From Microglena sp. YARC (taxonomy: Eukaryota > Chlorophyta > Chlorophyceae > Chlamydomonadales > Chlamydomonadaceae), in NCBI GenBank assembly GCA_022414725.1, contig CM039463.1, positions 71,874,724 to 71,938,723 of the forward strand: a DNA stretch of 64,000 bases. The letters are read 5' to 3'. The position numbers and the translations under genes were made by a program. The notes below the pieces were generated by a model. It was given only the letters and a program-made list of their open reading frames with translations. It searched no databases and had not been told where the DNA came from. How positions within the stretch are numbered: the stretch's first letter is position 1; every line of letters starts with the position of its first letter. Positions 38,720 to 49,990 of this stretch are shown here, piece after piece.

Positions 38720-40436
38720 TTATATTTTGTATACCGAGTTTGCCCATCCCCCCCCTGTCCCATTAGTACCGCAGTTTTTGCTTACGCCGTCGCGAGCGTA
38801 ACTCTTAGATGCTTCCGTTCCTGTGAAACATTCGTCGCCATCACTGAATCGCAAAGGATGTTGTGCCCCCTTCCCTTTGCTACATTCGGCACTCTTTTAG
38901 GATCACGTCCTTGTTGTTTGACTTGATTCGACCGCCATTATTAGTTGACATTGTGAGAGGTCGAGCGATACCGGTGTATGCTTTGTCAGCGAAACATCTC
39001 ACGTATTGGGGGGATGCTGATGCCATTGCCTGTGCCTGTGCTGCACGCGCCTGCGCCTCTGCATTTGCACGCGCCTGCGCATGTGCCATGTGCTGGGCAC
39101 GCGCCTGCGCCTCTGCATTTGCTGCATTGCACGCGCCTGCGCCTCTGCATTTGCACGCGCCTGCTGCCTGCCTGTGCCTGTGCCCCTTGTGCTGTGCCTG
39201 TGCCTTCTGTGCCAGTGCGTGCTTGTGCCTGTGCCTGTGCCCGTGCCTGTGCCTTGTGTGCCTGTGCCTGTGCTGTGCCAGTGCCTGTGCCTGTGCCTGT
39301 GCCTGTGCTTGTGGCCTGTGCCTGTGCCTGTGCCTGTGCCAATGCCTGTGCCTGTGCCTATGCCAGTGCCTGTGCCTGTGCTTGTGCCAATGCCTTTGCC
39401 TGCGCTTTAGTCGCTGACAAAGTTCTTGCTGTAGTTTGAGCAATGGATCTTTCATTCATCGCGGACAAGGTTTGTTGTGTCTGAGCAAGGGAGGTCGTCG
39501 CTGACAATTCCTGCTGTAGTTTATCGATGGTTATTTCATTCTCTGCGGACACCTTCTGTTGTGTCTGAGCAAGAGAGGTTGTCGCGGTTAAGTCGTGTTG
39601 TAGTTTTGAGATTGATTCCTTCGCGGCCTTGTAAGTGTTGATGTCGCCCTTGGTAATGCATGCCCCGTCTACGCAGACCTTGGCATTGCCACCCTTTACA
39701 TTCAAATTTCCAGAGGCGGTGATGTCTTTAGTGTACGTGGGCCCGTTGAGGGTCGTAGCCCCTCCAGACCACAATCGCCCGGCAGCCAGACCCCCGTAGT
39801 ACCCCGTCCCATCTTTATTGAATAGTCGCAACCAGTCGTCGTTCCCATGCTTGTCACCCACACCACTTAAACTCCACTTATGCCAAGCTTGATACGATTT
39901 ACATTGGTTAGGCGTCTGGCCGTGTCATACGCACCCTTGTGCCATGCATTGCCATCCTCAGTGAGCTTTGTGAGCGACGGCACCTTCTCCTCCACATCCC
40001 CCGTTTGCGCACGAGTCGCCCCAAATCTCAAAGACCTCAATCCGAGTTGTCGTTTAATCGTTAGGCGCAGAGAACTCTTATCGACGCCGTGGACTACTTT
40101 ACGCAGGGTGTAATTATCCGTATTGTTAGTCTTAGGCGTCTGGAACCTAATCTCCCCTTTTACAGAGATATTTGGTACAACCTTGTTATAAGCAATGTTT
40201 TCCAACCCGTAAATGCCGTTGTCTGCGACGTTGTAGGATTTCACGTACGCTTTTTCTATTGATTGCGTTGAATGGTTTGTTGGGATCGTTGGTTGGAATG
40301 GTTGGTTGGAATGGTTGGTTGGAATGGTTGTTTGTGAGAACCCTCCCTTATCGGGGGGCGTCATGGATATAGCGACGATTACGGAAAGCAAAATAATTGC
40401 GAAGAATTTGTACACTAAAAGATCATCATCGGCCAT
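38720..40436 (-). pseudogene. Fibre-like membrane protein, copy C, many indels
   Basis: The ATG at 40436 gives the same membrane helix as the 10,080-11,582 gene. The [11 protein letters not shown] and SGNLNV region is open at 39,358-39,861, and the Ala-Gln repeat at 39,010-39,410 is in mixed frames. The C-terminus is the Cys-containing version. The linker has an extra QPTIPTN-type unit from a 9-10 bp repeat (GGTTGGAATG). Breaks cluster near 39,420 and 39,870-40,040. Confidence 0.7.
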
Positions 40437-40518
40437 GTTTACTGATAATAATTACAGGTACATTTTTATGTATTTCTACCAAGAATTTATACCATTGTGC
40501 TCACACCATCCCATCATT

Positions 40519-43500
40519 TTACTTGATCAGGAATTTCTCGAGTCGCTCTAGGTCCCGTATGTACATGTCCTTCTCATCCGTGACGCGCACCGCCTCCAAC
40601 TCGGTGCGCCTCGCGTCACGTTCGCGCTCCAGCGCATCCTTACGCTTCCGAGTCAGGCACGATACGGGCATCGACAGCAGGTACCTGAACGACCCTTTCA
40701 CACACTCCAGTCCGTGCCTCTCGAGTGCGTGTACACGCTTCCTCTCTTTAGCATCTGGTGATGCAGTGCCTTGTTGCATTGACGACGAGTCAAGACCTGA
40801 TGAGTCATCGTCATCGTCATCGTCATCGTCATCTTCCACCTCGTCATCGTTGTCGTTGTCGTTGTCGTCGTCGACCACCTCCTTGAACACGTCCAGTTCG
40901 CCTGTGACCACTAGCTCCACGAAGCGCACCTTCTGCTCCAACACGCGCAGGGTCTCCGCCAGCTCGCGCTCAAGCCATGCCTTGCGCTGCACGTAGACCT
41001 TCATGCGCTGCTCCAGGAACTCGTCTAGGATCTCCTCTGGACTGAAGTACTTGCGGATGCGGCCGCTAGCATCGAAGAGGTGCATGTTGGTCATGCACAG
41101 GGGTTTGGAGACGTACATCTTGAGCTCTATCTCCAGACGCGTGAGACCATTAACGGTGTCCTCCGTATCCTATGTGTCGTCATCGTGTGCTTCAGAGTCT
41201 TGGAGTAGTATTCATCTGGAGCCAAGAGGATGCCGTGGGCGGAGTTTCGAGAACGTGAATGGTGAAGCTTACATTGTCCTCCGTGCTCTCGTTCGAGAAC
41301 CCTTTGACACCCTTGGCGTTTTATCCCCGACGAAGTTCTCGAGCGTCTCCTTGAAGTCGTCGATCCATACGCTCTACCGGTAGCTCGGTGATGCGCGCCT
41401 TGCGCGCGCCTACCTTCACCACGCTGCCGGTGATGACCTCGCGGCCGGTTCACGTCGCGAATTTGCCCCCCACTTCGCCACGGAAAGCCCTTGTATCCAT
41501 AACAGGGTTTCAGCTTCGTGATGCGTTCTGTTCCGCAGATGCGTTCTCGGATCGCGATCACGAGGTCTCTGGGAATCGAAACATGGGATGTGTGTGCTGT
41601 AGCCGGTTCCGATAGTCCAGGCTCCATTAGCGAGACGAGCAGATAGAATCGGGGCGTAAGACCGAGAGGTCTCGTCGCTCGTCCCGTCGTCCGTGAGCAC
41701 ATCCATGCTAGGACGCGTGTCGTCCTGCCTGGGGAGAGGGGCGCGCGTCACGGGCTCTAGACACGTGTGGACTGTATCGAGGTGAAGCGTGTCCGACCCA
41801 CTCCGAGGCGGCTCCCGAACTGTCCCGATGGGTGCAGCACGTTCGGTTGTGTTGCCGGCACCCACGAAGTTTTGGCCATGGCGATGATGGTGCCCGCTGC
41901 ATGGACGCACTCGCCGTGGGTGGAATGAGAGGGAGTGCTCCGACAACAATAAGCCGCAAAGCTGAGGCGACCTCGCGCGGTCCGGTCGATAGTTGTGCGT
42001 TCGAGGCGCATGCTTGAAGCAAGCCGAAGAGGAAGCTTGCATGACACTTTAAATCGAGACGTGCACAACGGAGGTACATGACCTGAGGACGTCTGTAACT
42101 TCGAAAAATCGCAGTGTGTTCAGATCCTTGTCGATGAAGTCTTGCCTTAGCATATAGACCCTCAGTCCTGGCTGCTCTGCGAATGCACTTTGGTAGTCGT
42201 CCAGCGTGTTTGGGTCCGTCGGATGAGGGATACTGTGTAGCCACCCTTCCCGGAGCATGTCGTTCGCGCGACGCTTGGTCAAACCGATCTGGAGGAAGTG
42301 CGTCGTGACAAGTTTCTCTCGTCTGCGATGTGGTACGGTTACAGTACGCAGTTCTCCGGGAAAATACTACTCGCTCGCCTCCTGCTCCGATGTCGGATGG
42401 GTCCCCCAGCCCCTTGTAAGTACTTAGGGGCACGTCCCGACTTTTCTGGGGGGAATGTCGGACTTTCTTCTTCTCTTCTTGCATCGCCTCAAAAGTCCGA
42501 GATATTGTTAAACTATACGACGCTCTTTGCTTCTGGGGCTGTCCTAGAACTGGTGTTGGCTTGACCTTCGTACGGGATTGGCGTGAGCATGGATGTCATG
42601 AAAATACGCCATCAATTGGCGAGGGAAGCGATGGCCAGAGCTGTGGTTAAGAGGTTGAAGACGAGCCCTTTGATGTGCGAGCCGTCGACATCCTGATCAG
42701 GGTCATGACCGATGATAGCGTCGTATCTCTTAGATCCTTGAGCGAGTCGTAACTGCGTAACCGGCTTTGGGAGGGCAGTGATCCATGCGTTGGATGTGAT
42801 GTTGCTGAGTTCCCTTGTTGGCGGAGATTTCTCTGCGTGAAGGGAGCGCGTCGCACACGTTCATGACCTTTCCGGCGATAGAGAGTGCCCATAAGAGTTT
42901 GTCTGCCTACCGATCGCGGCGAGGCCAGCGACTGCGATTGCGCTTGGGCTTAGTGGCGGCCCCCCGTGAGGATGGCGCGTGCACTGCTCGCTCTTTGCCG
43001 TTCCCGCAGCCCACTCCTCGGCGTCGTCTAGGCTTGTTTTTGACCCCATAGCAACGCATGTTCGGCTTTGCGCACCGTCTGTCTTGGCGCGGGTGTCGCG
43101 TTCTGTGGCCACCGCCGCTTAAGTGCGCTTACTTGCTCCACGAATCCGTCTAGCTTGCAGAGGCGCGCCCGATGAAACGTTCGGAGATGCCTATGGCTGA
43201 TGATTTTCTTGTTCGCTCTCCTACCGAAACGTGTCGCCGGTGTAGTGAGGAACGTTCTTTGGCCTGCGAGATCGAACGTCGGGTTGGGGATGGTGCCGAA
43301 CGAAAAAGGGAATAGGCCTCTCTCTGACGAACTGCGGTTTGACGACACGACTGTTTTTGAGAGAGCGTTCCGACGTCTTGGTGCTAGTGTTGGCTGACGT
43401 AACTCAACAACGCGTTTTGCATATGTTTTTGTAGTATGGTATTGCGACGTGCTTGCCTCCGGTACGGTGTTCAGGCCGTTAACGAACGGATCTTGTTGGT

Positions 43501-44606
43501 ACCCGGTGTCCGTCGCATAGCTTCGCCCCAACCTTCCCATTTGAGTCCCTCGAACAATCTTCAGGTTTTCGAAGACGAGTTCGGATTCCGTGTTACCGGT
43601 GTATGTTGGCGTACTGCTCGAACGACCGGATGGGCAAGATAATGGTCGTTAAAGTGTGACGGTCACGGCGAAGTGGGCGTGAGCGCTGGCAGCGATGATC
43701 GTAACGTACGCGGCGCGCTCTCCATGACTCTTTGAGGATATCCTCAGGAAGAGACTGAAGCCCTCCGAAGCGTTTGTAGTCGGGGAGGAAGCGCGCAGTG
43801 TTGACGAATTGCTTGGGAATTCCTCGTGTCCTGGCTAGGCATTGGGGAGATTGGAGTGACACGTGGCAAGCGTGCGCGAACATGTTCTCCGTCGAGACCC
43901 GCTGGGTGTACTTTAGGGGCGTGTCGGGCACGTCGTAGCGTCTCTACTATCGAACGCATTCCGAGTAAGATGTTGCAAGCCTTGGCTCCGCATGCCATTC
44001 TGTCCGCAATGGTCCTCTCCATGTCATCGTCGTGTTGGTGGACGTGAGCATTAGTCGAAGATAAGTTCTGGGGTGTAGCACTCGTGTTTCCGGGTTGCAT
44101 CTCCACAGGCAGCCCTACTCCATCGTTAGCGCACTCCGATGACGCCGATTCGCGCGGTCGACGCTAAAATATCGATGCGGCGGACTGCATCGTTCTCGTG
44201 CACCTGATCAAGTTGGCGTGTTCAGCGAAGGATCTCGTCGAAGATTTTGAACAAGCCGGTAATGTGCACAGTCGAGTCGTGCGCCATCTCAATGCGCCAC
44301 ACATTAAGCTAGCATCTGGCGGCGACGGAAGGCCTTGGTTCTTGTTGATACCGCTTTCGACCTTGACGACGAGTCGCTGATGGTGGCTTGACGCATCATC
44401 ATCTTTCGTCTTCCTTGTTTTCTAATCAACGCATGTTGGTGTCGTCGTCTTGATCGTGGTGTGTGAACGAACGATGCGCTGTTTGCGTCGGTCGTTTGCT
44501 CCACAAAGAGCCTACGTGTACATACCGGGGCGCAGGAGCCACATGGTCTGCGTTGCGAAGCTTTCGGGTATGTCGGGGTTGGTGCAAATTTACTGGAAAC
44601 CGGTTG
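40519..44606 (-). pseudogene. DNA topoisomerase II, copy C, heavily indel-laden
   Basis: Up to about 41,150 the sequence is almost identical to unit A. Beyond that, one-base insertions and deletions occur every few tens of bases, mostly insertions, breaking the frame throughout. Motif fragments remain (SPRY near 41,780, TOPRIM Asp motif near 42,690-42,710). At two sites this copy preserves the frame where unit A is broken (CAA for TGA near 43,135; one base fewer near 44,525). An acidic run is longer by a few codons than in A. Confidence 0.8.
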
Positions 44607-44731
44607 CTTGAACTTCATACATGCACATGTTTACACCCAATAATTCACGGTTTACAAATGTTTATTCACAAGAATTCAACGGTTTACAATGTTCATTACC
44701 AATGTTCATCCGTGCTGTACTGTAACATTAT

Positions 44732-45205
44732 TCATGAGGACTGAGTGTAAGGATGGCTTTGATTACCTCTTCCGATGAGTTGTTTCGCGCACAATTGATA
44801 ATGTCTTAGTTGGTTCATATCTTTAATGTTTTCAGCAGAATACGAAAGTCTTGCGATCGTATCAACGATTTCTTGTTCTGTTCCCAGTCTGATTTGAATT
44901 TTTCTTTTCGACACTCCTCAAAACACCTTTGTTGCACGGCCTTCATAAAGTTTATCAGGGGGTGGGAGTGCTTGTTGTATATTTTCTCTAAGTGCGTCGA
45001 TTCCGATCTAGGCAAGCAGCGAGATACGGTCCAATTCTGTGATATGTGATTGTGTTCTTCGTATACTACGGGGTCTTTAAGACAACAACCAACACTGGGA
45101 CGATAAATTGACGCCATGGATTAGTCAATTGTCTCCCAAGACGTTGCTTTACTTGGAGGTGCACCATGCCGTACTCATGAGCTGTAAATATTCAGCACAT
45201 CCTCC
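44732..45205 (-). pseudogene. Copy C of the ~139-aa basic protein
   Basis: Equivalent of 19,434-19,853. The Lys-rich end and the CCLKDPVVYEEH segment are recognisable in alternating frames. It directly follows the topoisomerase promoter repeats, without the insertion seen in unit A. Confidence 0.5.
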
Positions 45206-45224
45206 CTCTGCCTCCAATGATGTT

Positions 45225-45750
45225 GCTGCCGGCCGAACTCGCGTGACAGGTGATGTACACCACCGTTCAAAAATTATTCAAGTTGGGTTTACCGCACACT
45301 GTATGAGAGGAGGATGACGTCGTCGTCCTCGTCCACACGTGACTGACACATATTGTAAAAGCATGCGTGTGTGTGTCATGTCATCGAATTCGGTTCGCGA
45401 TATCCATGCTCAAGTATTGGTGTTCTTGTTGTGGCGGGATCTTCTGTCTTCTTTTTGGCGGTGGCCAGGCGGAGCATACCATCTGTTTTAATGAAGAGGG
45501 TCTTGTGCTCTGTTGTTGACATGAGCGACATTTTGATGCATCTCCCCTGCATCCAACAATGACGCAACGTGTTCCGCGATACGCACTTTGTCTTCTTTGA
45601 ATGCGACTGACGAACCGCGTGTCTCTGTGCGTTGCTGGAGAATAGACGACGTTGACGAGGATGCAACGAAGATTGATAATTTATCGTTGTTGTACGACCA
45701 AGTACAATGGGGCTGAGCCCAATTACAACGTACCTTTTGCTCATTTTTTA
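45225..45750 (-). pseudogene. Copy C of the ~150-aa unknown protein, with its native upstream end
   Basis: Equivalent of 19,846-20,307. Here the frame extends upstream past the point where unit A was joined to copy B, to an ATG near 45,754 in one frame. This gives the ancestral 5' flank. The frame is broken near 45,360 and 45,615. Confidence 0.5.
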
Positions 45751-45782
45751 CCATTGTATCCTGTTGTACAATTGGTCGTTAT
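45694..45782. repeat. ~90-bp imperfect inverted repeat at the end of the viral unit
   Basis: TACGACCAAGTACAATGG on the left is mirrored by CCATTGTA and TTGTACAATTGGTCGT on the right. It marks the point where copy C stops matching unit A. A separate perfect hairpin GCAACGATAATCGTTGC follows at 45,808-45,824. It could be a small transposon end or a fold in the Fanzor-like element's 3' region. Confidence 0.5.
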
Positions 45783-45796
45783 ACTCTAAAAGACTG

Positions 45797-46117
45797 CTAT
45801 ATGATATGCAACGATAATCGTTGCTTTTGGCAAGTTTTGGGGGTGCACAGCAGGTTGAAGAGTTTTCTCGAAAATATTCCGAGTTGCTTCTTTGGTAACC
45901 GTTCAACCGTCTGTGTCCCAAATAAGTACTGAGGTGGGGGGGGGGACAACGGGAGAACTGTCTCGGCGAAACGCGGAGAGGTCGCTCTCTCCCAAAGACT
46001 TGGTGGAAGTGTAAGCAACAGGATGTTCCTGAAGGCGTTCACATCGCGGTCACCAGTCTTTCCGCAGAAAAAATTGAAAATCGACTTGAGTGCACTGTAC
46101 TCACAACGAATCTTCAT
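45797..46117 (-). pseudogene. Second TnpB/Fanzor-like C-terminal remnant
   Basis: The minus strand reads FFCGKTGDRDVNAFRNILLL near 46,030-46,090. The RDVNAxRNI pattern preceded by a CG is the RuvC-III and zinc-ribbon end of TnpB/Fanzor nucleases. A Pro-rich tail follows. Upstream bases (46,118-46,200) show no further conserved domain, so only the last part remains. The tail (45,830-45,935) recurs in copy B at 28,304-28,410. Confidence 0.5.
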
Positions 46118-46119
46118 TC

Positions 46120-47320
46120 ATTTTATTACTTAGATCTCATAGAATGTCCTCACAGATTAAACTGGGCATGAAACTCGCTGCCACGTAGCTCGAACGTCTG
46201 CGTAGTGCCACAACACCGTATTAAAGCTGCAACCCCACACGATAGGTGTCGGGGTAACAGTTGCTTAACGCGTGCAATGTGCACTACGGCGGTCGATCGA
46301 GGGAGTTGCCCTTACGCGATGCGCCGTGGACTAAACGCGCCGTGCACAACGCACAGCAAGAGCTCCGCCCCTGCGACGAAGATCTTAGCCACTTGATAAT
46401 GTGCACAATATTACGCGTGCGACGATCACCGCAACCAGGTTTTCACGAACTCCTGATCAGCGAGACGTGGACGACATCATCCACAACGTTCGCTTTGACG
46501 TACCGCCCCACGTCCGAGGAACGACAATGGGACACAATGCTCGTCGACGAGATCAACACGCTTAAATAGCTCGCGAATCAAACCACAGCATCCTCCACCC
46601 AATACAGCGCTGAACTGGAACCACAGAAGGGTCAAGGCAGAAGCACAGAACGTTCTTGGCTAAGAGAGGCACCAATCCCTGCAGAAAATGTCATGCCATC
46701 AGAGGATTCCCCGGACGCTCCCACGAGACAAGCTAAGGGATCCCAAACCATGAAGAAGCGGCCGGACCCAGGACTGTTGAAAGAGTCTGCGAGAAGCGCT
46801 TTACCATCATCGCCGATGCAACCGCAATCTATCAATGTAGATTATGGGCATTCATTATTGCTACCAGGTGTGGGTCAGTTTTTTGTAATCTCCGCTGGCC
46901 CGGTTTAGGGTTTATGGGGTTTATTTGAGAAACAGGGCTTTATTTGAAACAACTCGGAATCTGCTGAGTTCGCCAGCTGTAAAAATCCTGTGTCGTCGAC
47001 AAACATGTTACAACTCAGACGGGTCCAATGAATGGTCGGTTTTTGAACTCATCTGTCAGCAGAACGTCCTCTTTTGAAAATCTTTTACCAATGATGCCGA
47101 ACATGGCCCAGGTGGGAAGCTGTGGGAAACGTATATCAAAAGAACACAGTAGTTCATGTTATTGATTGTCCTGGTCCTCCCACTTTGTCAATGAACAAAT
47201 AAGAAAATAAGTCCTCTTATCCTCTCCCTGGCATCTTCTTAATCTTCTTATGCCCCGTGTCGTAATGTGCGGAAATGGAGCATCCGTTTCCGTCCTCGAC
47301 ATCCTGTTAGTTATCGGGCT
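46120..47320. other. Right flank before the gap, no clear gene
   Basis: I see no confident gene. At 46,500-46,569 (+) a short frame ends SEERQWDTMLVDEINTL, like the conserved segment before copia reverse transcriptase (xxQWxxAMxxEIxxL), so it may be a retroelement scrap. The rest is non-coding to my eye. Confidence 0.4.
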
Positions 47321-48320
47321 NNNNNNNNNNNNNNNNNNNNNNNNNNNNNNNNNNNNNNNNNNNNNNNNNNNNNNNNNNNNNNNNNNNNNNNNNNNNNNNN
47401 NNNNNNNNNNNNNNNNNNNNNNNNNNNNNNNNNNNNNNNNNNNNNNNNNNNNNNNNNNNNNNNNNNNNNNNNNNNNNNNNNNNNNNNNNNNNNNNNNNNN
47501 NNNNNNNNNNNNNNNNNNNNNNNNNNNNNNNNNNNNNNNNNNNNNNNNNNNNNNNNNNNNNNNNNNNNNNNNNNNNNNNNNNNNNNNNNNNNNNNNNNNN
47601 NNNNNNNNNNNNNNNNNNNNNNNNNNNNNNNNNNNNNNNNNNNNNNNNNNNNNNNNNNNNNNNNNNNNNNNNNNNNNNNNNNNNNNNNNNNNNNNNNNNN
47701 NNNNNNNNNNNNNNNNNNNNNNNNNNNNNNNNNNNNNNNNNNNNNNNNNNNNNNNNNNNNNNNNNNNNNNNNNNNNNNNNNNNNNNNNNNNNNNNNNNNN
47801 NNNNNNNNNNNNNNNNNNNNNNNNNNNNNNNNNNNNNNNNNNNNNNNNNNNNNNNNNNNNNNNNNNNNNNNNNNNNNNNNNNNNNNNNNNNNNNNNNNNN
47901 NNNNNNNNNNNNNNNNNNNNNNNNNNNNNNNNNNNNNNNNNNNNNNNNNNNNNNNNNNNNNNNNNNNNNNNNNNNNNNNNNNNNNNNNNNNNNNNNNNNN
48001 NNNNNNNNNNNNNNNNNNNNNNNNNNNNNNNNNNNNNNNNNNNNNNNNNNNNNNNNNNNNNNNNNNNNNNNNNNNNNNNNNNNNNNNNNNNNNNNNNNNN
48101 NNNNNNNNNNNNNNNNNNNNNNNNNNNNNNNNNNNNNNNNNNNNNNNNNNNNNNNNNNNNNNNNNNNNNNNNNNNNNNNNNNNNNNNNNNNNNNNNNNNN
48201 NNNNNNNNNNNNNNNNNNNNNNNNNNNNNNNNNNNNNNNNNNNNNNNNNNNNNNNNNNNNNNNNNNNNNNNNNNNNNNNNNNNNNNNNNNNNNNNNNNNN
48301 NNNNNNNNNNNNNNNNNNNN
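47321..48320. other. Assembly gap of exactly 1,000 N
   Basis: All bases are N. A round number indicates a placeholder of unknown size, so the link between the viral region and the LINE block is by scaffolding only. Confidence 0.98.
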
Positions 48321-49021
48321 ACTACTGATTCAACAGGCTAATGCATGAATTGTCTGCAAGGGGAGAGTGCCCCTGCATCCCATCCACCGCAGACTCATGG
48401 AGGTCGAACTATATAAGAGTCTGTGAGGAGGGTAGACGCGCATTCGGGGGGTCACACGAACTGGACAGGTTGAATACAACAAACGAGAAGGAGGCGTTCC
48501 ACAGTGCGAAGAGGGGATGTCACTGCAGTTGGAAGAAAGAATGGTCTTCTTGTCAGCAATTGGGGCCGGAGAATAGACGCACAACAATGGGTGATGTATC
48601 GGAGGTCACCAATGAAGCATCGGAATGCTTAGACATGGCTGCGGCCCTGTGGACCTAGGATAGGTCTTAAGGAACGACGGGATTGTGATGGGGAAGTGAG
48701 GGGCTTAATACTAGGATGATGCCTTGCAAATGTGGCCCGTGTACCAAGGCAAAGAAAAGGAATCTTGGCCTAGGCCGAGTGCCGGCCACGCGCTTGGAGG
48801 TGTTGATACGCAAGGAATCCTCGGGTTGATGAGTTGCCTAGACTTCAGTGAGCACTAGGGCCAATATCCACTCGCTTTCTCAAATAGGCCAAGATGGTGC
48901 TCAAGAGAGGTTTTAACGGGGTGTTGTGCCTTTTTGCGCGGTTGGTGCAGACAAAAGTACTCCTAGGAGGGGCCAATGCTGGTGCATTCATCTTCGTGAT
49001 TCTCCTGGTGTGATCCCGCTT
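48321..49021. other. Unique-looking sequence after the gap, no clear gene
   Basis: Short open stretches occur on both strands but none has recognisable motifs or continuity. I see nothing I can name. Confidence 0.4.
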
Positions 49022-49990
49022 GTTTTTTTTTTTTTTTTTTTTTACAAAGGGGGGAACAGGAAAAGGCGACATACTGATGAAGAACCTAGACCTTTGTGAC
49101 CAAGGGAGAAGAAGACGCAAGAAAAAAGGCAAGAACGGTTAAGGGACAGCGTAAGGGACGGACAGGTGCCCACCTGGGGACGTAAGGGACAAGGGAGGAC
49201 GGGATACGGAAAGACAAACACAGGGAGAGTGCAAGGAAAGAAGCCAAACAGGAGGACAAGAGAAGGGCTAGGACTACTAAGAAAAAGACCTATGACGGGG
49301 GGGGGCATAACATTGCAATACCTCTGAAGAGTCACTGGATCAGAAGACTGAAGAGGAGATGCAAAGTAAGGAGACTAAAGAGGAAAACTAGGGCGAGAAA
49401 CTAAGAAGAAAAAGGGGGAGGGGGGGGACTAAGGAGGGCAACTGAGGGGAAACTAGGAGGCAACTAAGGGGTGGAAACTGAAACTAGCGGTGAAGCAACT
49501 AAGGGGAGATAACAGCAAAAAACAAGCAAAAGCATGGGAGGAACCAGAAAAGAAGAAAGACAATTTGGAACGCAGAAGAGAAAAACCTAAAGACTGGTCT
49601 GGGGCATGGTAACAACATGAATGAAGACATGAGACAGGTATAAAAGACGCAGATCTTGATCGTGGATTGCGCAGCATTGGACCTTGCTTTAGGGTCCAGG
49701 ATCTAGCCTAGATCTGGAACGTTGTCCGTGTGCTTGTGGTCAAATCTGGAACCTGATCTGATCTGGGGCAGGGGTCTTGAACTGGGCTTGGGCTGGATCT
49801 AGGTCATGGGGGTCAAGGATCGGGCTGAAGAGCTGTGGGCTTTGGGCGGACCTAAATCAGGGTCTAGATCAGGGTCTATGAGCTCGGGAAATGGGTCTTG
49901 GGTCTGGGTCAGGGTCTAGGCAAGGGTCTAGATTCCGGGTGAATGGGCTGGAATCTGGGTGCAGGGTCTAGATGCAGGGTCTTAGAACTA
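49022..49990 (-). mobile_element. 5'-truncated LINE copy 1
   Basis: The poly(T) run 49,023-49,043 followed by ACAAAGGGGGGAAC is the reverse complement of the family's 3' end (GTTCCCCCCTTTGTAAAA). About 950 bases of 3' region follow, including the purine-rich GGGGGGAGG tract and the CTAGATC/CAGGGTCT repeats, after which similarity to the other copies ends. No coding part remains. Confidence 0.8.

Noticed and set aside
46140..46420. A possible structured RNA or tRNA-like gene in the GC-rich flank
   Set aside because: No cloverleaf, B-box or rRNA-like core could be recognised by eye.
47250..48341. Long open frames across the N run
   Set aside because: They consist of unknown bases and carry no information.
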